A DNA stretch of 64,000 nt from DATJGF01 sp035495315 (GCA_035495315.1 DATJGF010000061.1:62001-126000); one strand, 5' to 3'. Numbered from the stretch's first letter, positions 8,301-21,200 are shown. A program made the numbers and translations. The notes: a model not told the origin generated them from the sequence alone.

Positions 8301-11300
8301 GGCCTCGAGCGCGCCGTCAGCGGGTGAGAGACTCTCGGAGGTTAAAGTGGCGCCTGCCGAGACAATATTGACAAACGGAGTCGAGACCTGGCCAATGACG
8401 GTGGCCGAGTTGTTGGCTTGGTCAGGATCGGATTGCGGTGACGAGACTGACGCAGTCGAGGGCAAGTTACCCAATTTGGTAGAGGTAACGGTGACGGTTA
8501 TGGTCGCGCCGCCGCCTTGGGGCAGTGTGCCAAGATTGCAAACGAGGTTTCCATTGTTGAAGGAGAAAGTCCCCTGGGAAACGCTCGTCGCGACGACATT
8601 GACGCCAATCGGCAGCGTTTGAGTCATGACCGTGTTAGTGGCGATGCTTGGTCCATGGTTGGTCACGGTGGTGACGAAGGTCATATTACTGGACAGCACG
8701 ACCGGATTCGGGAACGCAACCAGCGTTAATGCGAGGTCGGCTGAGGGACCAACCGTAACGGGGGTAGCGACGAAATTATTTATTGCGACCGGATCAATTT
8801 GGTTGGCGGAAGCAGAAGCGGTGGCGATAAGTGTACCAGGCTTGATAACAGTGGCATTGATTGTAGCTGTCGCCTGAGCCCCCTTGGCCAGACCGCCGAA
8901 ATTGCACACCACCGTATTGCCGTAAGCGATCAGATTGCCCTGGGAGAGCGACTCGCCGAGAAGGACGATGCCATCCGGAAATACGTTCGTTACCGTAGCG
9001 CCTGAGGCAGGGCTGGGGCCATTGTTGGTCAAAGCGAGGGAGTAAGTCACGTTGCCACCCACCGAGAGGAGGCTAGGAGAAGCCAGTAATCCGACGGCGA
9101 GGTCAGCGGTTGGGGGGTTTACGTGGGAGGTGGTTGTGGTGCTGTTATTGGACAGATCGAAATCGGTCTGCTCGGAGGAGACGCTCGCGGACGAAGCGAT
9201 TAGACCAGCGATGGTAGGCAGGCCAATGACTGTAACCGTTGCGACGCCCCGGGCGTTCATTTTACCCAAACTGGCCGTTACCACTCCGCCGGCATACGCC
9301 CAGGACCCTTGAGACGTCGAAGCGGAAAGGAAGACGACGCTATCGGGCAAGACCTGGCTGATGGCGACATTCTTGGCTGAGCTGGGACCATTGTTAGTGA
9401 CAGAAATAATGTATGTGAGCGGACTGCCAATGATTGCAGGTTCTGGCTGGCCAATCATGCCGATGGCCAAATCGGAGCCCGGGCACTCACCACCGCCATT
9501 AGTCGAGCATATCGTCGGTGTTATCAGCAACGCCCAACACTGAAGCACGCCCGTGTCAAAACGAGCTGTGTCGCTGAGTTCAAGTTTCCAGGCGCCATTA
9601 ACATTCGTGCCGGTCTTACCGCCGAATCTGGCCAGGGACGTTTCCGGCTGGTAGGAACCAAGGAACGGCGGGGTGCCCGAACTGATTGGCGTGAGGGCGG
9701 CATCATCAAATGTAGTGCGCGCCGAATCGGGGCTGCAACCCAGGCCATAATTCTGGCCGTTGAAACCTTCGTTTTGAGACAAGACGCTGGTAGTTCCATC
9801 CGGGCCAATCAACCTCAATACCAGATCGGAATCAAACGGGTGGGTCAAGTAGAGAGAAACGGTGATCTTGCTTAAAGCAAAGTCGATATTTGAAACAAGG
9901 ATCGTTGACGTTACGGTACCCAGATCAGGGATGGCGACCTGATTGGGATTGTCAAAGCGCAGTGGCGTCCCCGGCACACCCGTTTGGAGAGTGATTCGAT
10001 TGGTAGTGGCGACCTGATCACTTTTGACAATCAGGGTAAGGCGGATCGGCAAACCGCAAACAAAGTCCGGCGCGGTGCTGACCTTAAAGGAGAACAAGTT
10101 TGTCCCGGAGGTATTGGTCAGGATGTTGGGATAGGCAGAGGTGGGCTGGGCAACAGCGACTCCTGGCGTAGTGGTCGAGACGGTGACGCGTACGCCGGTC
10201 GCGTCAGCGCGACCGATATTGGTCAGGACGACGTCGAGGTTATTGCATTCGTTGTAATCGATGATCCCATCCCCATTACCGGCAGAGATATAATTGGTGA
10301 AGATAACAAGGGTAGGCAGCGGGGGTGGAGGTGGCGCAGCCGCCAAGGCGCGATCGGCCATCACGATGCCGAAACCGGAATTGAAATCGTATCCCGGTCC
10401 CTCATTATCGAGAGCGGTGCTGGTCAAAATGGAACGGATGGCCGCGGGATCGAGCTGCGGATTGTAGGATTTGAGCAGGGCAGCAACGGCGCCGGCGTGC
10501 GGCGCTGCAGCGGAGGTGCCGTAGAACGGATTTAAGCCGGAGAAAGGCGGTAGGGTGGTGACGACGCCATCGGCGGCGGCAATATCCGGTTTTTGACGAA
10601 TGAACCCGCCGGTCGAAAGGAAGTTAGTTGGGGTAATTGCGCTGCCATCGGCGTTGTAAAAAACATGGCGAGGACCGTCGCTACTGAAAGTTTCGACGGG
10701 ATTGGGGCCGCCGGTAAAGGGATTTGGAAACGCGGTATGAATGTCGACTGCGGCGACAGCAAAGGCGTTGGTGGCAGCACAATGTCCGTAGGCTTCGCCA
10801 TCCGTACTGGTTCCTAACACGCCGACAAAGTTGGCTAGATGCAAGAAGCGAGGATCGCCAGTGGCTTTGACGATGACGATGCGCTCATTGAAGTTTGCGG
10901 GAGGGCAGAGTTCGAAGGGATCCTGACTCCCGTTTTGAATCGTGGTGGAACTGCTTACGACCGCGGTTCCGTTGGTATCAAGAACATACAAGTCGTAATC
11001 GTTGGTAGAGGCACCGAGAGGATCCGACCAAAAAAGAAGGACGGGGCCACCAGGTTGGGTCACCACGTTGTAATTGGCAGCACCAAAGCTGTGGACATTT
11101 CCGGTCTTTCCGTCAACCGGGGGTCCGGCAGTGCCGCCGTCCATAAAGTCTCCTTCCCAGGTTCCCGAGGTCCCGTCTTTTAGATTGCCAACATTGCCGA
11201 CCGAAGAAAAATAGAGGCCGCCGCTGGCGGTGATGGTATTGACCGCCCGCGCAACTATCCCATCCTGAAACGGCGATTCGTTGAGGTATCGCAAATCATC

Positions 11301-12128
11301 AATGATGATGTTACAGCCTGCCGAACGTAGATTGAGGATATTCTGCGCGAAATTTGCCGGCCCTCCGTCGCCGGTAGCGAAGAAGAGGCTCGCTCCGGGT
11401 GCCAGGTCATAAACGATTTCCATCATGGCTGTGCCTTCACCGCTTCCAGGAACACCGCTTTGGCCAGGTAACACGACGACATCTGGCGGCAGGTCCCCGG
11501 TCGACTGGGCTTGAGCCATGTAATCGACGCTGTCGGACATGACCCCGACCCTGACGCCGGAGCCAAGAACGTTGAAGCCATTGCGGGCAGTGGCGGCGCT
11601 GTGCGTTGTATCACCTTCTGAATCTACGCTGCCGGTGTGCCGTGTCGCAGGAACAGCGGCCTGAAGGAACTGGACGTCGGGACGAGCCGCGAGGGTCTCG
11701 GTGAAGGCCAGCGGGATAAGGATGCGCGCGGCTTTGAACTGAGGAAAGCTGTTTAGGACAGTACCACCGGAACTGGTGATGAAGCTGAGCAACTCGGGCG
11801 TGATGTCGGCGTTCAAATCGACCCAGACCCGGCCATCGGTTTCTTTTGGCAGGAACACGCGCAGGTTGGGAACGCCTTGTGCGACGGGTTGATTGAGGCT
11901 TTGTTTGAGACCGTAGATTAACTGCGAATCGATTTTTCGCTGAGCCGGAGTGCGGGATTCCTTTTCCGCACGCAGGGCCGCGATTTGTAGCAGGGCGGTT
12001 TCACTGATCGGCTCAGCGGCGGCGGAAAGAGCCGAAAAAAATGCGCCAATAACGCACAACGATAGAGTGAAGACCGCACGGTGCCCTTGGCCATGCTGCG
12101 ATCGCGAACGGTGAATGAACGACTTCAT
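5331..12128 (-). CDS. Giant secreted subtilase-fold protein with P-type and DUF11 domains
   Basis: A 2265-residue exported protein. Signal peptide at residues 1-38. A subtilase-like domain covers roughly 185-600: the Asp motif VGVMSD (Asp199), an SSVGN oxyanion-Asn motif near 311 and the Ser motif YGTSAAAPH (Ser539) are present, but the position of the catalytic His is Glu231 (GEGTAMMEIV). After it come a proprotein-convertase P-type domain (about 745-890), several DUF11 repeats (pattern NNGPS.A..V), two more P-like jelly-roll blocks each ending in SLYILDDSAGD-like text (about 1350-1540 and 1880-2070), another DUF11 repeat, and a C-terminal beta module ending RYYRT. It is probably cell-surface or extracellular. 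Peptidase activity is uncertain given the changed triad. It follows the 3263-residue gene by 138 bases and overlaps coaE. Confidence 0.85.
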   Translation of the reverse strand: MKSFIHRSRSQHGQGHRAVFTLSLCVIGAFFSALSAAAEPISETALLQIAALRAEKESRTPAQRKIDSQLIYGLKQSLNQPVAQGVPNLRVFLPKETDGRVWVDLNADITPELLSFITSSGGTVLNSFPQFKAARILIPLAFTETLAARPDVQFLQAAVPATRHTGSVDSEGDTTHSAATARNGFNVLGSGVRVGVMSDSVDYMAQAQSTGDLPPDVVVLPGQSGVPGSGEGTAMMEIVYDLAPGASLFFATGDGGPANFAQNILNLRSAGCNIIIDDLRYLNESPFQDGIVARAVNTITASGGLYFSSVGNVGNLKDGTSGTWEGDFMDGGTAGPPVDGKTGNVHSFGAANYNVVTQPGGPVLLFWSDPLGASTNDYDLYVLDTNGTAVVSSSTTIQNGSQDPFELCPPANFNERIVIVKATGDPRFLHLANFVGVLGTSTDGEAYGHCAATNAFAVAAVDIHTAFPNPFTGGPNPVETFSSDGPRHVFYNADGSAITPTNFLSTGGFIRQKPDIAAADGVVTTLPPFSGLNPFYGTSAAAPHAGAVAALLKSYNPQLDPAAIRSILTSTALDNEGPGYDFNSGFGIVMADRALAAAPPPPPLPTLVIFTNYISAGNGDGIIDYNECNNLDVVLTNIGRADATGVRVTVSTTTPGVAVAQPTSAYPNILTNTSGTNLFSFKVSTAPDFVCGLPIRLTLIVKSDQVATTNRITLQTGVPGTPLRFDNPNQVAIPDLGTVTSTILVSNIDFALSKITVSLYLTHPFDSDLVLRLIGPDGTTSVLSQNEGFNGQNYGLGCSPDSARTTFDDAALTPISSGTPPFLGSYQPETSLARFGGKTGTNVNGAWKLELSDTARFDTGVLQCWALLITPTICSTNGGGECPGSDLAIGMIGQPEPAIIGSPLTYIISVTNNGPSSAKNVAISQVLPDSVVFLSASTSQGSWAYAGGVVTASLGKMNARGVATVTVIGLPTIAGLIASSASVSSEQTDFDLSNNSTTTTSHVNPPTADLAVGLLASPSLLSVGGNVTYSLALTNNGPSPASGATVTNVFPDGIVLLGESLSQGNLIAYGNTVVCNFGGLAKGAQATATINATVIKPGTLIATASASANQIDPVAINNFVATPVTVGPSADLALTLVAFPNPVVLSSNMTFVTTVTNHGPSIATNTVMTQTLPIGVNVVATSVSQGTFSFNNGNLVCNLGTLPQGGGATITVTVTSTKLGNLPSTASVSSPQSDPDQANNSATVIGQVSTPFVNIVSAGATLTSESLSPADGALEAGEAVIVQFRLQNTGNIANTNLVVTLLPTGGVTSPSGPQTYGLIQPIGIPGGVPISKPFTFTASGTNGGTVLATLQLQDGPNTLPPITYTFPLQNVSSFANTNYITIPSVGSATNYPSVINVTGITGTVGKVTATLFGLTHSFPHDVNALLVGPTGARTLLLSHAAGGSTANNVTVTFDDTAPTPLAASGSIVSGTWQPSAYPPSPIFSNPAPAGPYSAALSSFNAQDPTGNWSLYILDDSAGDAGFVAGGWDLDFTVITPVNELAELGLSVNATPSPVLSGDRLTYTFLITNAGPNTATGVTFTNPLPAGATLVSAVTSQGNLVTSGNVIIGNLASLNPKASATVTVVVRTGVAGQLTNSASVGAFQTDIRPVNNQATIVSTVSVPTADLAISMAADPGTVFVGSNLTYTVLVTNNGPNSAINVVVTAPLPAGSAYRSGSATQGSVQINGSSVVANLGVLAAQTAAKVTYSISPLVSGPVTNIATVATGSTDPITQNNSASALATAIAPAPVIQTAGAALISESFSPPNGAINPGETVTLSLVLTNAGVVDTANVVASLLASGGVTAPSGSASYGPLTHGGLSVARAFTFTASPSATGAIIATLQLNDGPKDLGTVAFVFNLPGAASFANTNSIVIPEQGAATPYPSIINISGLTGFVHSATITLKGLSHSFPRDINVLLLNPAGASTLVLSHAGGAHGLNNVTLTFDDAATGPLPYDAQIVSGTNTPTQYGSISSIPRPAFSVPYATTLSALNGVDPNGSWALYVYDDSAGDAGVIAGGWSLNLTTVSPVSPPADLGLSLSGAPSSVLLGGSVTYTIAVTNSGPSLAPDVVVMDALPASFNVVSNFTSQGSASVAGSTVMFDLGPLDIGSTANLSVTAVPTISGLFTNTISVSGSYTDLNPANDSATTSTSVSSPVPTILHGAFVGGQFQLTVSGQPGLTYDIQASTNLTSWVSLGLHTAPFNGVFTVTDSSSPGLQTRYYRTVRQLP

Positions 12129-12266
12129 AGTCAGTTAGGGAATGGGGTAAAAAAAGAGCACAGCGACACGTCCAGCGGTCCAGGAAACCCCTGGTGAGGC
12201 ATTCGTCGCAGCATAGTTCAAGTACTTAATAACAGATCTTCTGGCGCCGCTCGTCAAGCACCGTGT

Positions 12267-15200
12267 TTATTGGCCCTGCCCGTGCAACCGGAAGAAACCG
12301 GTCCCTGGTCCGACCGGCAGCGTTACAGTCATAACGGATCCACTTTGCACCGGGGGCGGGCTCGTCACGCGGGCCCAGGTGATCGGGGCTGTCAAATCGG
12401 CTGCTGATTCCAGGTAATAGCCGGCCGCGTCGACCGGCCAACTGAACACCAGGGTTCCGTTGCTGTGAACGACATTGAGCAGAACAGCCTGCACATCCGT
12501 TTTTACCGAGGCAGTATTGTTTAGCTTCAATGGATCAGTGAGAGTCGATGAGCAGGTGACGGTGTTAGTCAGCGTGCCGCCAACCAGCGGAGTGACCACA
12601 ATAGTAGCCGTAAGGAAATCGCCGCTGGCTAAGTCACCAAGATTCGGGAAGGAAACAGTGCTGCCGTCGAAGGTAAAGGCTGCAGGGGACACCGAAACGA
12701 TGCCGACGCCCGGCGGCAAGGTATCGGTAACTGAGACCGCGTTGGCAACGGCCGGCCCGAGATTCAAGACCGTGATGTTGTAAGTGAGATTGTGACCACT
12801 GAGAACCGGATCAGGTGTATCGGTAAGCGCGATGGCCAGATCGGATGTTGGAGCGACGGCCGTGACTACAGAGACTGCAGTATCGTCCTCGGGATTGAGG
12901 TCGCTCGAATCGGCACTAACGACGGCGGAGTTAGTGATGAAACCAGCTGCTGGAGGCCGCAAGATCATTGACAATGAAGCGGTCGCACCTTGGGCGAGCG
13001 AATTGAAGCTCCAGGTAATCTGGCCGGCGGAATTAGTCGCCGTGCCGACTCCCGGAGTAGCGCTGACGAAGGCGACATTGGGAGGATAGGAGGCCGAGAC
13101 AAGAACATTGGTTGCGTTTCCTGGTCCGTAATTTGTAACGGTTAGTGAGTAGGTTACCGGCGTGCCAGCGATAACAGGGTCCGGCGCGGCACTCATGTAA
13201 ACACCCAAATCGGCGTCGCCGAGGATTGGGTGAGAATTAAGCAGGTTCAACACCCAGCCATTGGAAATCACTCCCGAGTTAAAGAGAGTGTCATCGAAGA
13301 CATACAGCGACCAGGGACCGTTAGGGTTGGAGCCGTTAAACACGGCGAGGTTCGTGCTTGCGGGCCCGACGGGTGCCGGCACGGGGAAGGGTGGCGGCAC
13401 GACGGCATAGCAACTGGGTCGGTTAGTGCTGGAAACAAGCAGTGTTGATTGCGGCAAGAGCGTCGGAGCAGCGTCATCAAACGTGAGCGTGAGATTGTTG
13501 ACTGCAAAGCTACCGCCAGCTTTGGCCATCAGATAGGTCTTTTGGCCTGAGGGCGAAACCAGCATAACATCAATATCGCGGGGCCAGGTGTGATTGATGT
13601 TGGTCAGCATAACGATGGTCCCATTGACGGCCCCGGGCAAACCACTGACATTAATGATCGAGGGGTAAGGTGATGCGGCAGTGGCATCGTTAATCACAAT
13701 TGGCGCGGTGTTGGAGTAGGTGTTGGCGGTTCGGCCGACGACGAAGCTGACGACGCCGATGTTGGTTGGAGCATTGCCATCGCGCAGTTGGAAGGTCGCG
13801 GTGATAACCTGGCCGTTGGTGCCGTCGGCAGTAAACGTGAATGGCCGGGAAACGGCAGGGCCGTGGACAGTGAGGACACCGTACGATTGAGGTGCGCTGG
13901 GGTTGGAGATGCCGTTGGTGGCCAGGAGCGTTGCAATCAGATTGGCGGTGTTGGTACCGGTGGCGTTGCGGAAGGCAAATAGCACCCCGACTCTTTCGCC
14001 GCTGTCAATCATACCGTTAACCGGTCCACTCTCGGAAGTCAGAGCTGTCCCGGCAGGGACAATAAGGCTGCCGTCGGTTTCAACGATGGTCAGGGTGGCC
14101 GCGCTGGGGGCGACGACAACTCCTTTGCCAACAGGATTGCGCAGGCTGACCAGCACCGTGCGATCACCATCCGGCACGCCGTTGTCGATGACCGGCACAG
14201 AAAAGGTCTTAACTGTTTCGCCGTTAGTGAAGGTGAAAGTGCCGCTGACTGAGCGATAATTCACACCGGCTTTGCCTGTGCCATCGGAAGTAAGGTAATC
14301 AACCGAGACGGTATTGGTGGTGAAGCCGGACCGCACGACGGTAATCAAGGCTGAGACGCCGTTTTCATTGACGCTATAGGCCGGGCTGGAGAAGCTCAAA
14401 CCGGCCAGATCATTAGTAATCGTCACCGTCGCACTGCTCGGCGGGACCAACTGGGAACCCGGGCTAGGATTGACCAAATTCAGGTTGAACGTAGTGTCGC
14501 CCTCAACCAACTGATTATTGATGATCGGCACGGTGAAAGACTGAAGCGCGATGCCGTTGCTGAACGTCAACACACCACTGCTGGCGACGTAATCGACTCC
14601 GGCCTTGGCGGTCCCATCCTCGGTTGTATAATGAACCGAAACGATGCCGGTATTGGCATTGGAACGGAGGACGGAGATGAGGATATTGGTTCCACTCTTA
14701 ACCGTGTAGAAGGTGGAATTAGTGAAGGCGAACCCGGCATCCGCATCATTGATGGTAACTGTGGCAGGATTGTTAGCGTAGATTCTGGCTGGCCCGGAGG
14801 GATTATACAGGCCCAAAGTGAATGAAAGCGGGCCGGTCACGCGCGGATCGTGCAAGAGCGGGACGGCAAGTGTTTTGAACGACTCACCACTGGCGAATGA
14901 AAGAGAGCCGGACACGGCGATATAGTTGGTGCCGGCGACGGCCGTGCCATTGGTAGAAGCGTAACTCACCGTTGTCACGCCATTGGTGCCGACACGATTA
15001 ATGCCAATGGTAATACTGCTATCGCTCTCCGGCGCGACATAAACCGGGCTCGAGAACGACACTCCGATATCGTTGTCCAGTATTGTAACCGGCACATTGT
15101 CGGACCCAAAGATTGAAGCGCCCCCGGTCGGGTTGGAAAGCACGACCGAGAATGTCTGGTCACCCTCGACCTGGTTGTTATCGATGATGCCTACGGCAAT

Positions 15201-18200
15201 GGATTTGTTGGTTTCCCCATCGGCGAAAGTCAGCACTCCGTTCGTGCTGACATATTTAATGCCAGGTAGAGCGCTGCCTGGAGCGTCACCATAATTGACG
15301 GTAACGACGCCAGTGTGCCCGTTGGTGCGGATCACGTTGACGACGACTTTGCCGGCACCCTCGCTGACGACGTAGTTGGTTTGAGCAAAAATGAACTGAC
15401 CGGGCACACGGTCAATGTCAACAATGGTGAGGGTCGCCGTTGAAGGGTTGAACAGCAATGCGTTGAGCGCATTGGTTAGCTGCATAACGACAGTGCGATT
15501 GCCTTGGGCCCGCGGATCGTGGATGAGCGGGACGGTGACAAAGTTGGAGTATTGTCCCGAGGCGAAACTGATCGTGTTGGTTGTGGGTATATAGTTCGTG
15601 TTGGGCAAAGCGGTGCCGTTGGTCGTCGTGAAAAAGTCGACGGAGGCGGGTCCGGTCGTACTGCCGCTGCGCAGGACCGAGATAAGCGCGAAACCGCTGA
15701 GAGCATTCTCGGGCGCGGAGTAAATTGGCGAACTGAAGGTAACCGCGCTATCGACATTGTCGACAAACAATTGAGCCGTGGTTGCGTTGCCCAGCGTAGG
15801 TCCATCGGGCGGTTGCGGATTCGACAGCTTCAGATTGACGGTGAGGTTCGTGGTAATTGCAAAGTCTCGAATCACCGGGATGGTTACTCTTTCAACCACT
15901 TCGCCTGCAGGGAATACGAAATTCGTGCTCACCGGCCGGTAATTAATACCCGCCTTGGCGCTGCCGTCACTGGTATTGAAATTGACGGAGATCGTACCGT
16001 TGGGTGCGCTAGCGGGGCCGCTGGTGCCGCCGCGCCGGCGGATTGTCACGACTGTGTTTGTTGCATCCTCGTCGACCTCATAGATGGGCGAATCGAATTC
16101 GAGTGAGCCAGACCCGGAAATAGTGCCACCGTAAATGCGTGCGAACCGATTCCGTGCCTGTCCGTCATATTCGGTGAAGCCACCGGCCAAAACGATCGCG
16201 CCATTGGTCTGCACTTGAGTGGCCGAAACGAACGAGTTTGCACCCGTGCCAAAGTTGATCATCGTGTCCTGCGTGCCGTCATTATTCAGGCGCGTAATGC
16301 GGCCGCGAGTAACACCATTGCAGAGGGTGAATTGGCCGCCAAGAATAATGCGCGTATCTGGCTGCATCGTGATCGAAGTAACCAAATCGTTGGCACCCAA
16401 ACCGGGATTGAAGGTGTTGTCAACCGTGCCATCGGCGTTGAGGCGGGCTATATGGTGAAGCGTTACACCATTAATATTGTCGAAAGATCCACCGATCACT
16501 ATTCGCCCATCGGCCTGAATGGCGATCGCGCGGACCGAGTCGCTGGCACCCGCGCCAGGGTCAAAACTCAGGTCGAGCGATCCCTTCGGATTTAACCGAG
16601 CAATATGATAACGCGCGGTCCCATTGACGGAAGTAAAGTCGCCACCGATGACAATTTTGCCGTCAGGTTGCAGAGCAATGGCAACCACGGCGCCATCCAG
16701 GCCGAACCCGGTATTGAAGCTCGAGTCGAGCGTGCCATCATTGTTCAACCGCGTCAGGTAGCTGGTCGGTATCGTGTTGTAGTTTGGAAAAGCGCCGCCA
16801 ACCAGCAATTTGCGACTGCCGTTGTCGAACGTCTCAGCCAGCGCAAATACAGTGTTGTCAGGCCCGGATCCGGGATTGAAGGTGGTGTCGATTGTGCCGT
16901 CGGCATTAAGCCGGGCAAGGAAATTCCGGGTGGCTCCACTGATGGCGCTGAAGCGGCCGCCGACCAGGATTCGGCGATCGCTTTGGGTTAAAAGGGCGAG
17001 CACGGTGTCATTCGCTCCTGCATTGGTAGCGGTCGAAGAGAAGCCGTTGTCGAGCGAACCGTCAGGATTCAAGCGGGCGATGCGGTTCCGGGCGAAACCG
17101 TCGGCGGTGGTGAAATCGCCGCCGGCCAGGAGCTTTCCATCCGGCTGTATGATCAAGGCCTGAACACTGCCATTAAACCCAACCGACGGATCCAGCGTAG
17201 TATCGGCAGAGCCTGGGGGTTGATTCAGACTTTCATCGTCGACGATATTCAAGATGGCGGTGCTTGGGCTGCCGAAAGTGTTAGTCGGAGATGCTCCCGT
17301 CAGTGACAACGTAATGAAGCGCGCGGGATCCTGGACCGTGTTATTAATGATTGGAACGGTGAAGCTCTTGCTCACTTCGCCGACACCAAAGGAGAGTGTG
17401 CCATTGGTCGAGAGGAAATCGACGCCCGGAGTGGCTGAACCGGGGAGGGTGCTGAAATTGATAGAAGCAATTCCAGCGGTGCCGCCCCTGCGGACAACGG
17501 TTATAATGGCCGGACCACCGTTTTCGTTGACTGAGTAGACGGGTGTGCTGAACGAGAGCAGGCCGGAGAAGTCGCTGTTGGTCAAGAAGAGGACAGCGGA
17601 ATTTGGCGAACCGATGGACAAGGTATTGGTGATGCCGTTGACCGTGGCCGAGGAGAGTCGGAGGTTGATAGTCAGCGGCGAGGTTTGCGGGACGCCATCG
17701 GCAAAAATAGGAATAGGAACGGTTTTGGGCTGTACATCGCCGTTGACCCAAATCAATTGATTGGTCACGCCGATGAAATTGAAGCCACTAAGCGCCGAAC
17801 CATTTCGAGCGGTAAACCATGCGGCCAACTCGCCTGCCCCGCCGCCATTACGATTGACTGTCACCTGGGCGTAGACGGCATTTTCATTGGTGCCGTAGGT
17901 CGCCGAACTAAACTGGACATACCCACCGACGATGTCGTTATCGATGATAGTCAGAACGGCATTAGCAAGCCCTATGGTTGCGCTCCCGCTGGGGCTTGAG
18001 AGACTGAGCAGGACGGTATGATCGCCTTCTTTAATCGCTTCATCGATGATCGGGACTGTAAACGTTTTGTTGGTCTCGCCCGGCAGGAACGTTAGCTGGC
18101 CGGATACGGCGCGGTAATGAACGCCATTTGTCGCAGTGCCGTTGGCCGTTGCGTATTTGACAGTAGCCAACCCGGCAGAACCGTTGGTGCGAGTAATGGT

Positions 18201-21200
18201 GATTACGGCGTTACCAGCTTCAGAGACAATATAATTGGTAGCACTGAAACCAAGCACACCAGCCGACGTGTGAGGGTCGACCAAAGTCAGAGGCGCTAGC
18301 GATCGGCCCAAGGCCAGACCTAATGGTATGTTCTCACCACCAAGATAGAAAATATCCGCTGAGCTCGGATTACTGAGCTTCAATTGCAATTGGCGATTCC
18401 CGGACGTGTTGGTATTGTTGAGGATCGTGATATAGACGTCATTCAAGGTGTAATCTTCGAACATCTGAGGATCAACGGTCTCAGTGAACCCTTGATTTTG
18501 CCCAAAGGTTCCGTCCTGAAGTTGCCACGTGCCTAGTCCGAGAAAATTGTTGGTGCCGCCGCCCAGTATCGCCCAGTTCCCGGTAGTGTTGAACCAGTAA
18601 GAACTCTCGTAGGTTGGCCGTCCGTAGCTGGCCGAATCGAAGACAAAATCCTGGTTATCAACAGCAGAACCAGGCCCCGGAGCGGTTGAGCTCGGCACAA
18701 CGGAAACTGAAGCCGGACCCAAATTCCCATTGGTACGCATCAGGGGCACGAAGAGCTGCGAGCCAATCTGGTCGGCGCTGTAACTGCTTTGGGCCAGCTC
18801 AATGTTACCGGGCCCAGGCGTCGAGCCGCCAATAATCCGGGCGACGTTATTTCGCTGGCGGATGTCATCTCTGGCAAAACCGCCTCCCACCTCTGTGAAG
18901 CCACCGCCAATAATGATATTGCCGTCCGGTTGCACCGCGGAAGAAAAGATAAACCCGCGCGGTTCAGCATCGGCACTCCAGTAGTGGGTAGGCAGTCCGG
19001 CAAACTGGTTATAAGCCGTATCCATGAAGCTTGTATCCACGGGTCCCCAAGGGAAGAGCCGAACCAAGCCAACGCGCCGCGTTTGGTTAAATTGTCGGAA
19101 GATGCCGCCGACAAGTATCTTGCCGTCGATGAGGACATTTAAGCTGTAAACGGTGTCATCAGCCCCTTGACCAGGATCGAAGGTTTGGTCGGGCGTTCCA
19201 TTTGGATTCAGCCGGGCAATTGAGTTGCGAATCTGGGCCGCGACCGTATGGAAAGCACCGCCGATTAGGATTCGTCCGTCGAGCTGCAAGGCCAGCGCGT
19301 AAATGACATCATCGGCGCCAAATCCAGGGTCAAAGGTAGAATCCAGCGAGCCGTCGGCATTCAAACGGGCGATATGAGGCCGACTGACGCCCCCGACCGT
19401 GTTAAAAGCACCGCCGATAAGGATTTTGCGGTCAGGCTGAACCGCGATGGCGTAAATGGGGCCGTCCGGTCCTGGCCCCGGATCAAAACTTGGGTCAAGC
19501 GAACCGTCGGAACCGACGCGGGCGATGAACTGACGTGGGAGACCATTGAAGGTAGTAAATTCCCCGGCAATAATTATCGAGGCATTGGTGTGGAAAGCGG
19601 TGGCCCAAACGGTTCCATTCGCGCCCTGGCCCGGGAAGAAGCTGGTATCCAGTGAACCATCCGGTTTAAGCCTTGCGATGCCGTTTCGTGCGGTGCGATT
19701 GAACGAGCTAAAAGCGCCACCGACATAAATATTCCCGTTACCATCGAGCAGCAACGATGTGACGAAGCGGTCAGCACCGTCTTTGGGGTCGAAAGTAAGG
19801 TCGATCTGGCCATCGGGCATTGAACGAGCCACGCGATAGCGCGGCACAGTGTTGTAGGCGGTAAAATCTCCGGCAAATACAGCCTTGCCGTCGGGCTGAA
19901 CGGCGACGGCAAAGACGGTGCTGTTAGCGCCCGGGTGGAGGTTGTACGGCGGCGTGGTTGCCGAGTAATTGTCCATGTTGTGGAAACGATCCACTGCCCC
20001 AGCGGGTTGAACGTTCGGCAGATTCGCGTAGATGTTGGTATCGATATCGTTGAAGAGGATCGTCACGACCGCAGTATGCACGTAACCCAGCGCTTTGGTT
20101 GTCACCTCCGGATCCGGTTTTTCGGGAAAATACAACTCAACCAGGAAATCTTCGTTGAATTCGACCTTGTTATAATTGGTAATGGGAATATCGATAGGCT
20201 TATCCAATCCGTCATTGGCCCCCCAATTCAAGGTGCCCGTAACAGATTCAAAGTCAGGGTCAATTCCGTAACGGAAAGGGTTGGAAGGCAGCGCGTACTC
20301 CGAGCCTGCCTGCAAAGGAATTTCATCGCCAAAAAACGAAAAAATATCGTTAGCCTCGTCCGCGATGTTATTCACCTTGAGGTGGTCAATGCGGTAGTTC
20401 ACCGAGGTTCCTGAACTGTAATCCAAGCTGGTGCGGATAACATAAATGCGTGCCACATCGGCGCCCGCGACATTGCGGGAACAGCGCAGGGTTGCGCGCT
20501 CGAAATTGAACACGTTTGTGCCCAATCGTCCCTCCATAAAAAGGTGGGGCGCCACGTCTCCGTCCCCGACGCGCCGCACGAAAACGGGTGATAGATTCCG
20601 CATAACTCCGACGAGTGAACTCGACGAGCCGGAGGTGGTTGGGGGTGCTATCGAGGGAGATTCCAATGGGTCGAGGGACACATTATCGATCGTCGCTATC
20701 AGCATCTTGTTGACCAGGAGCGTGTTTAGAAAAGGCGTCAGGAAAAATGAAAAATCTGGAAAGACATCGACGAAGATGTTCGAGCTCATTTGATAATCGT
20801 TGAATGCGATTACGCTGCTTTGCGGCAAATAATCAGTAAAAGCCTCTGCCGAGGGAACGATGTTGGTGACCATGATGCTGGTGCAGAATACGTTGGTTAC
20901 GACGACCAGCATGGCCGGCGGGGTAAAATTAGTGTCGGTGGTAATCGTGACGTTAGTCATCGGGGCACAGACGATGGCCGGAATATTTGTCCCCACGTCG
21001 TTACTGAAAGTAATGCTGGAAAGCAGCGTATTATTGATGTTCGTGATGGCGATGTTCGTGAGATTGTTGATCGCCAGATAGCGGAACACTCCGTACTGGA
21101 AGTCCTGGTACTGATCGATGGCGACGATATTAGTGTAGTAGTAATTGGTGAAGAAATTGGTGGAGCCGACGAAATTCGTCGTGTAGATGTTCGTACCGGT

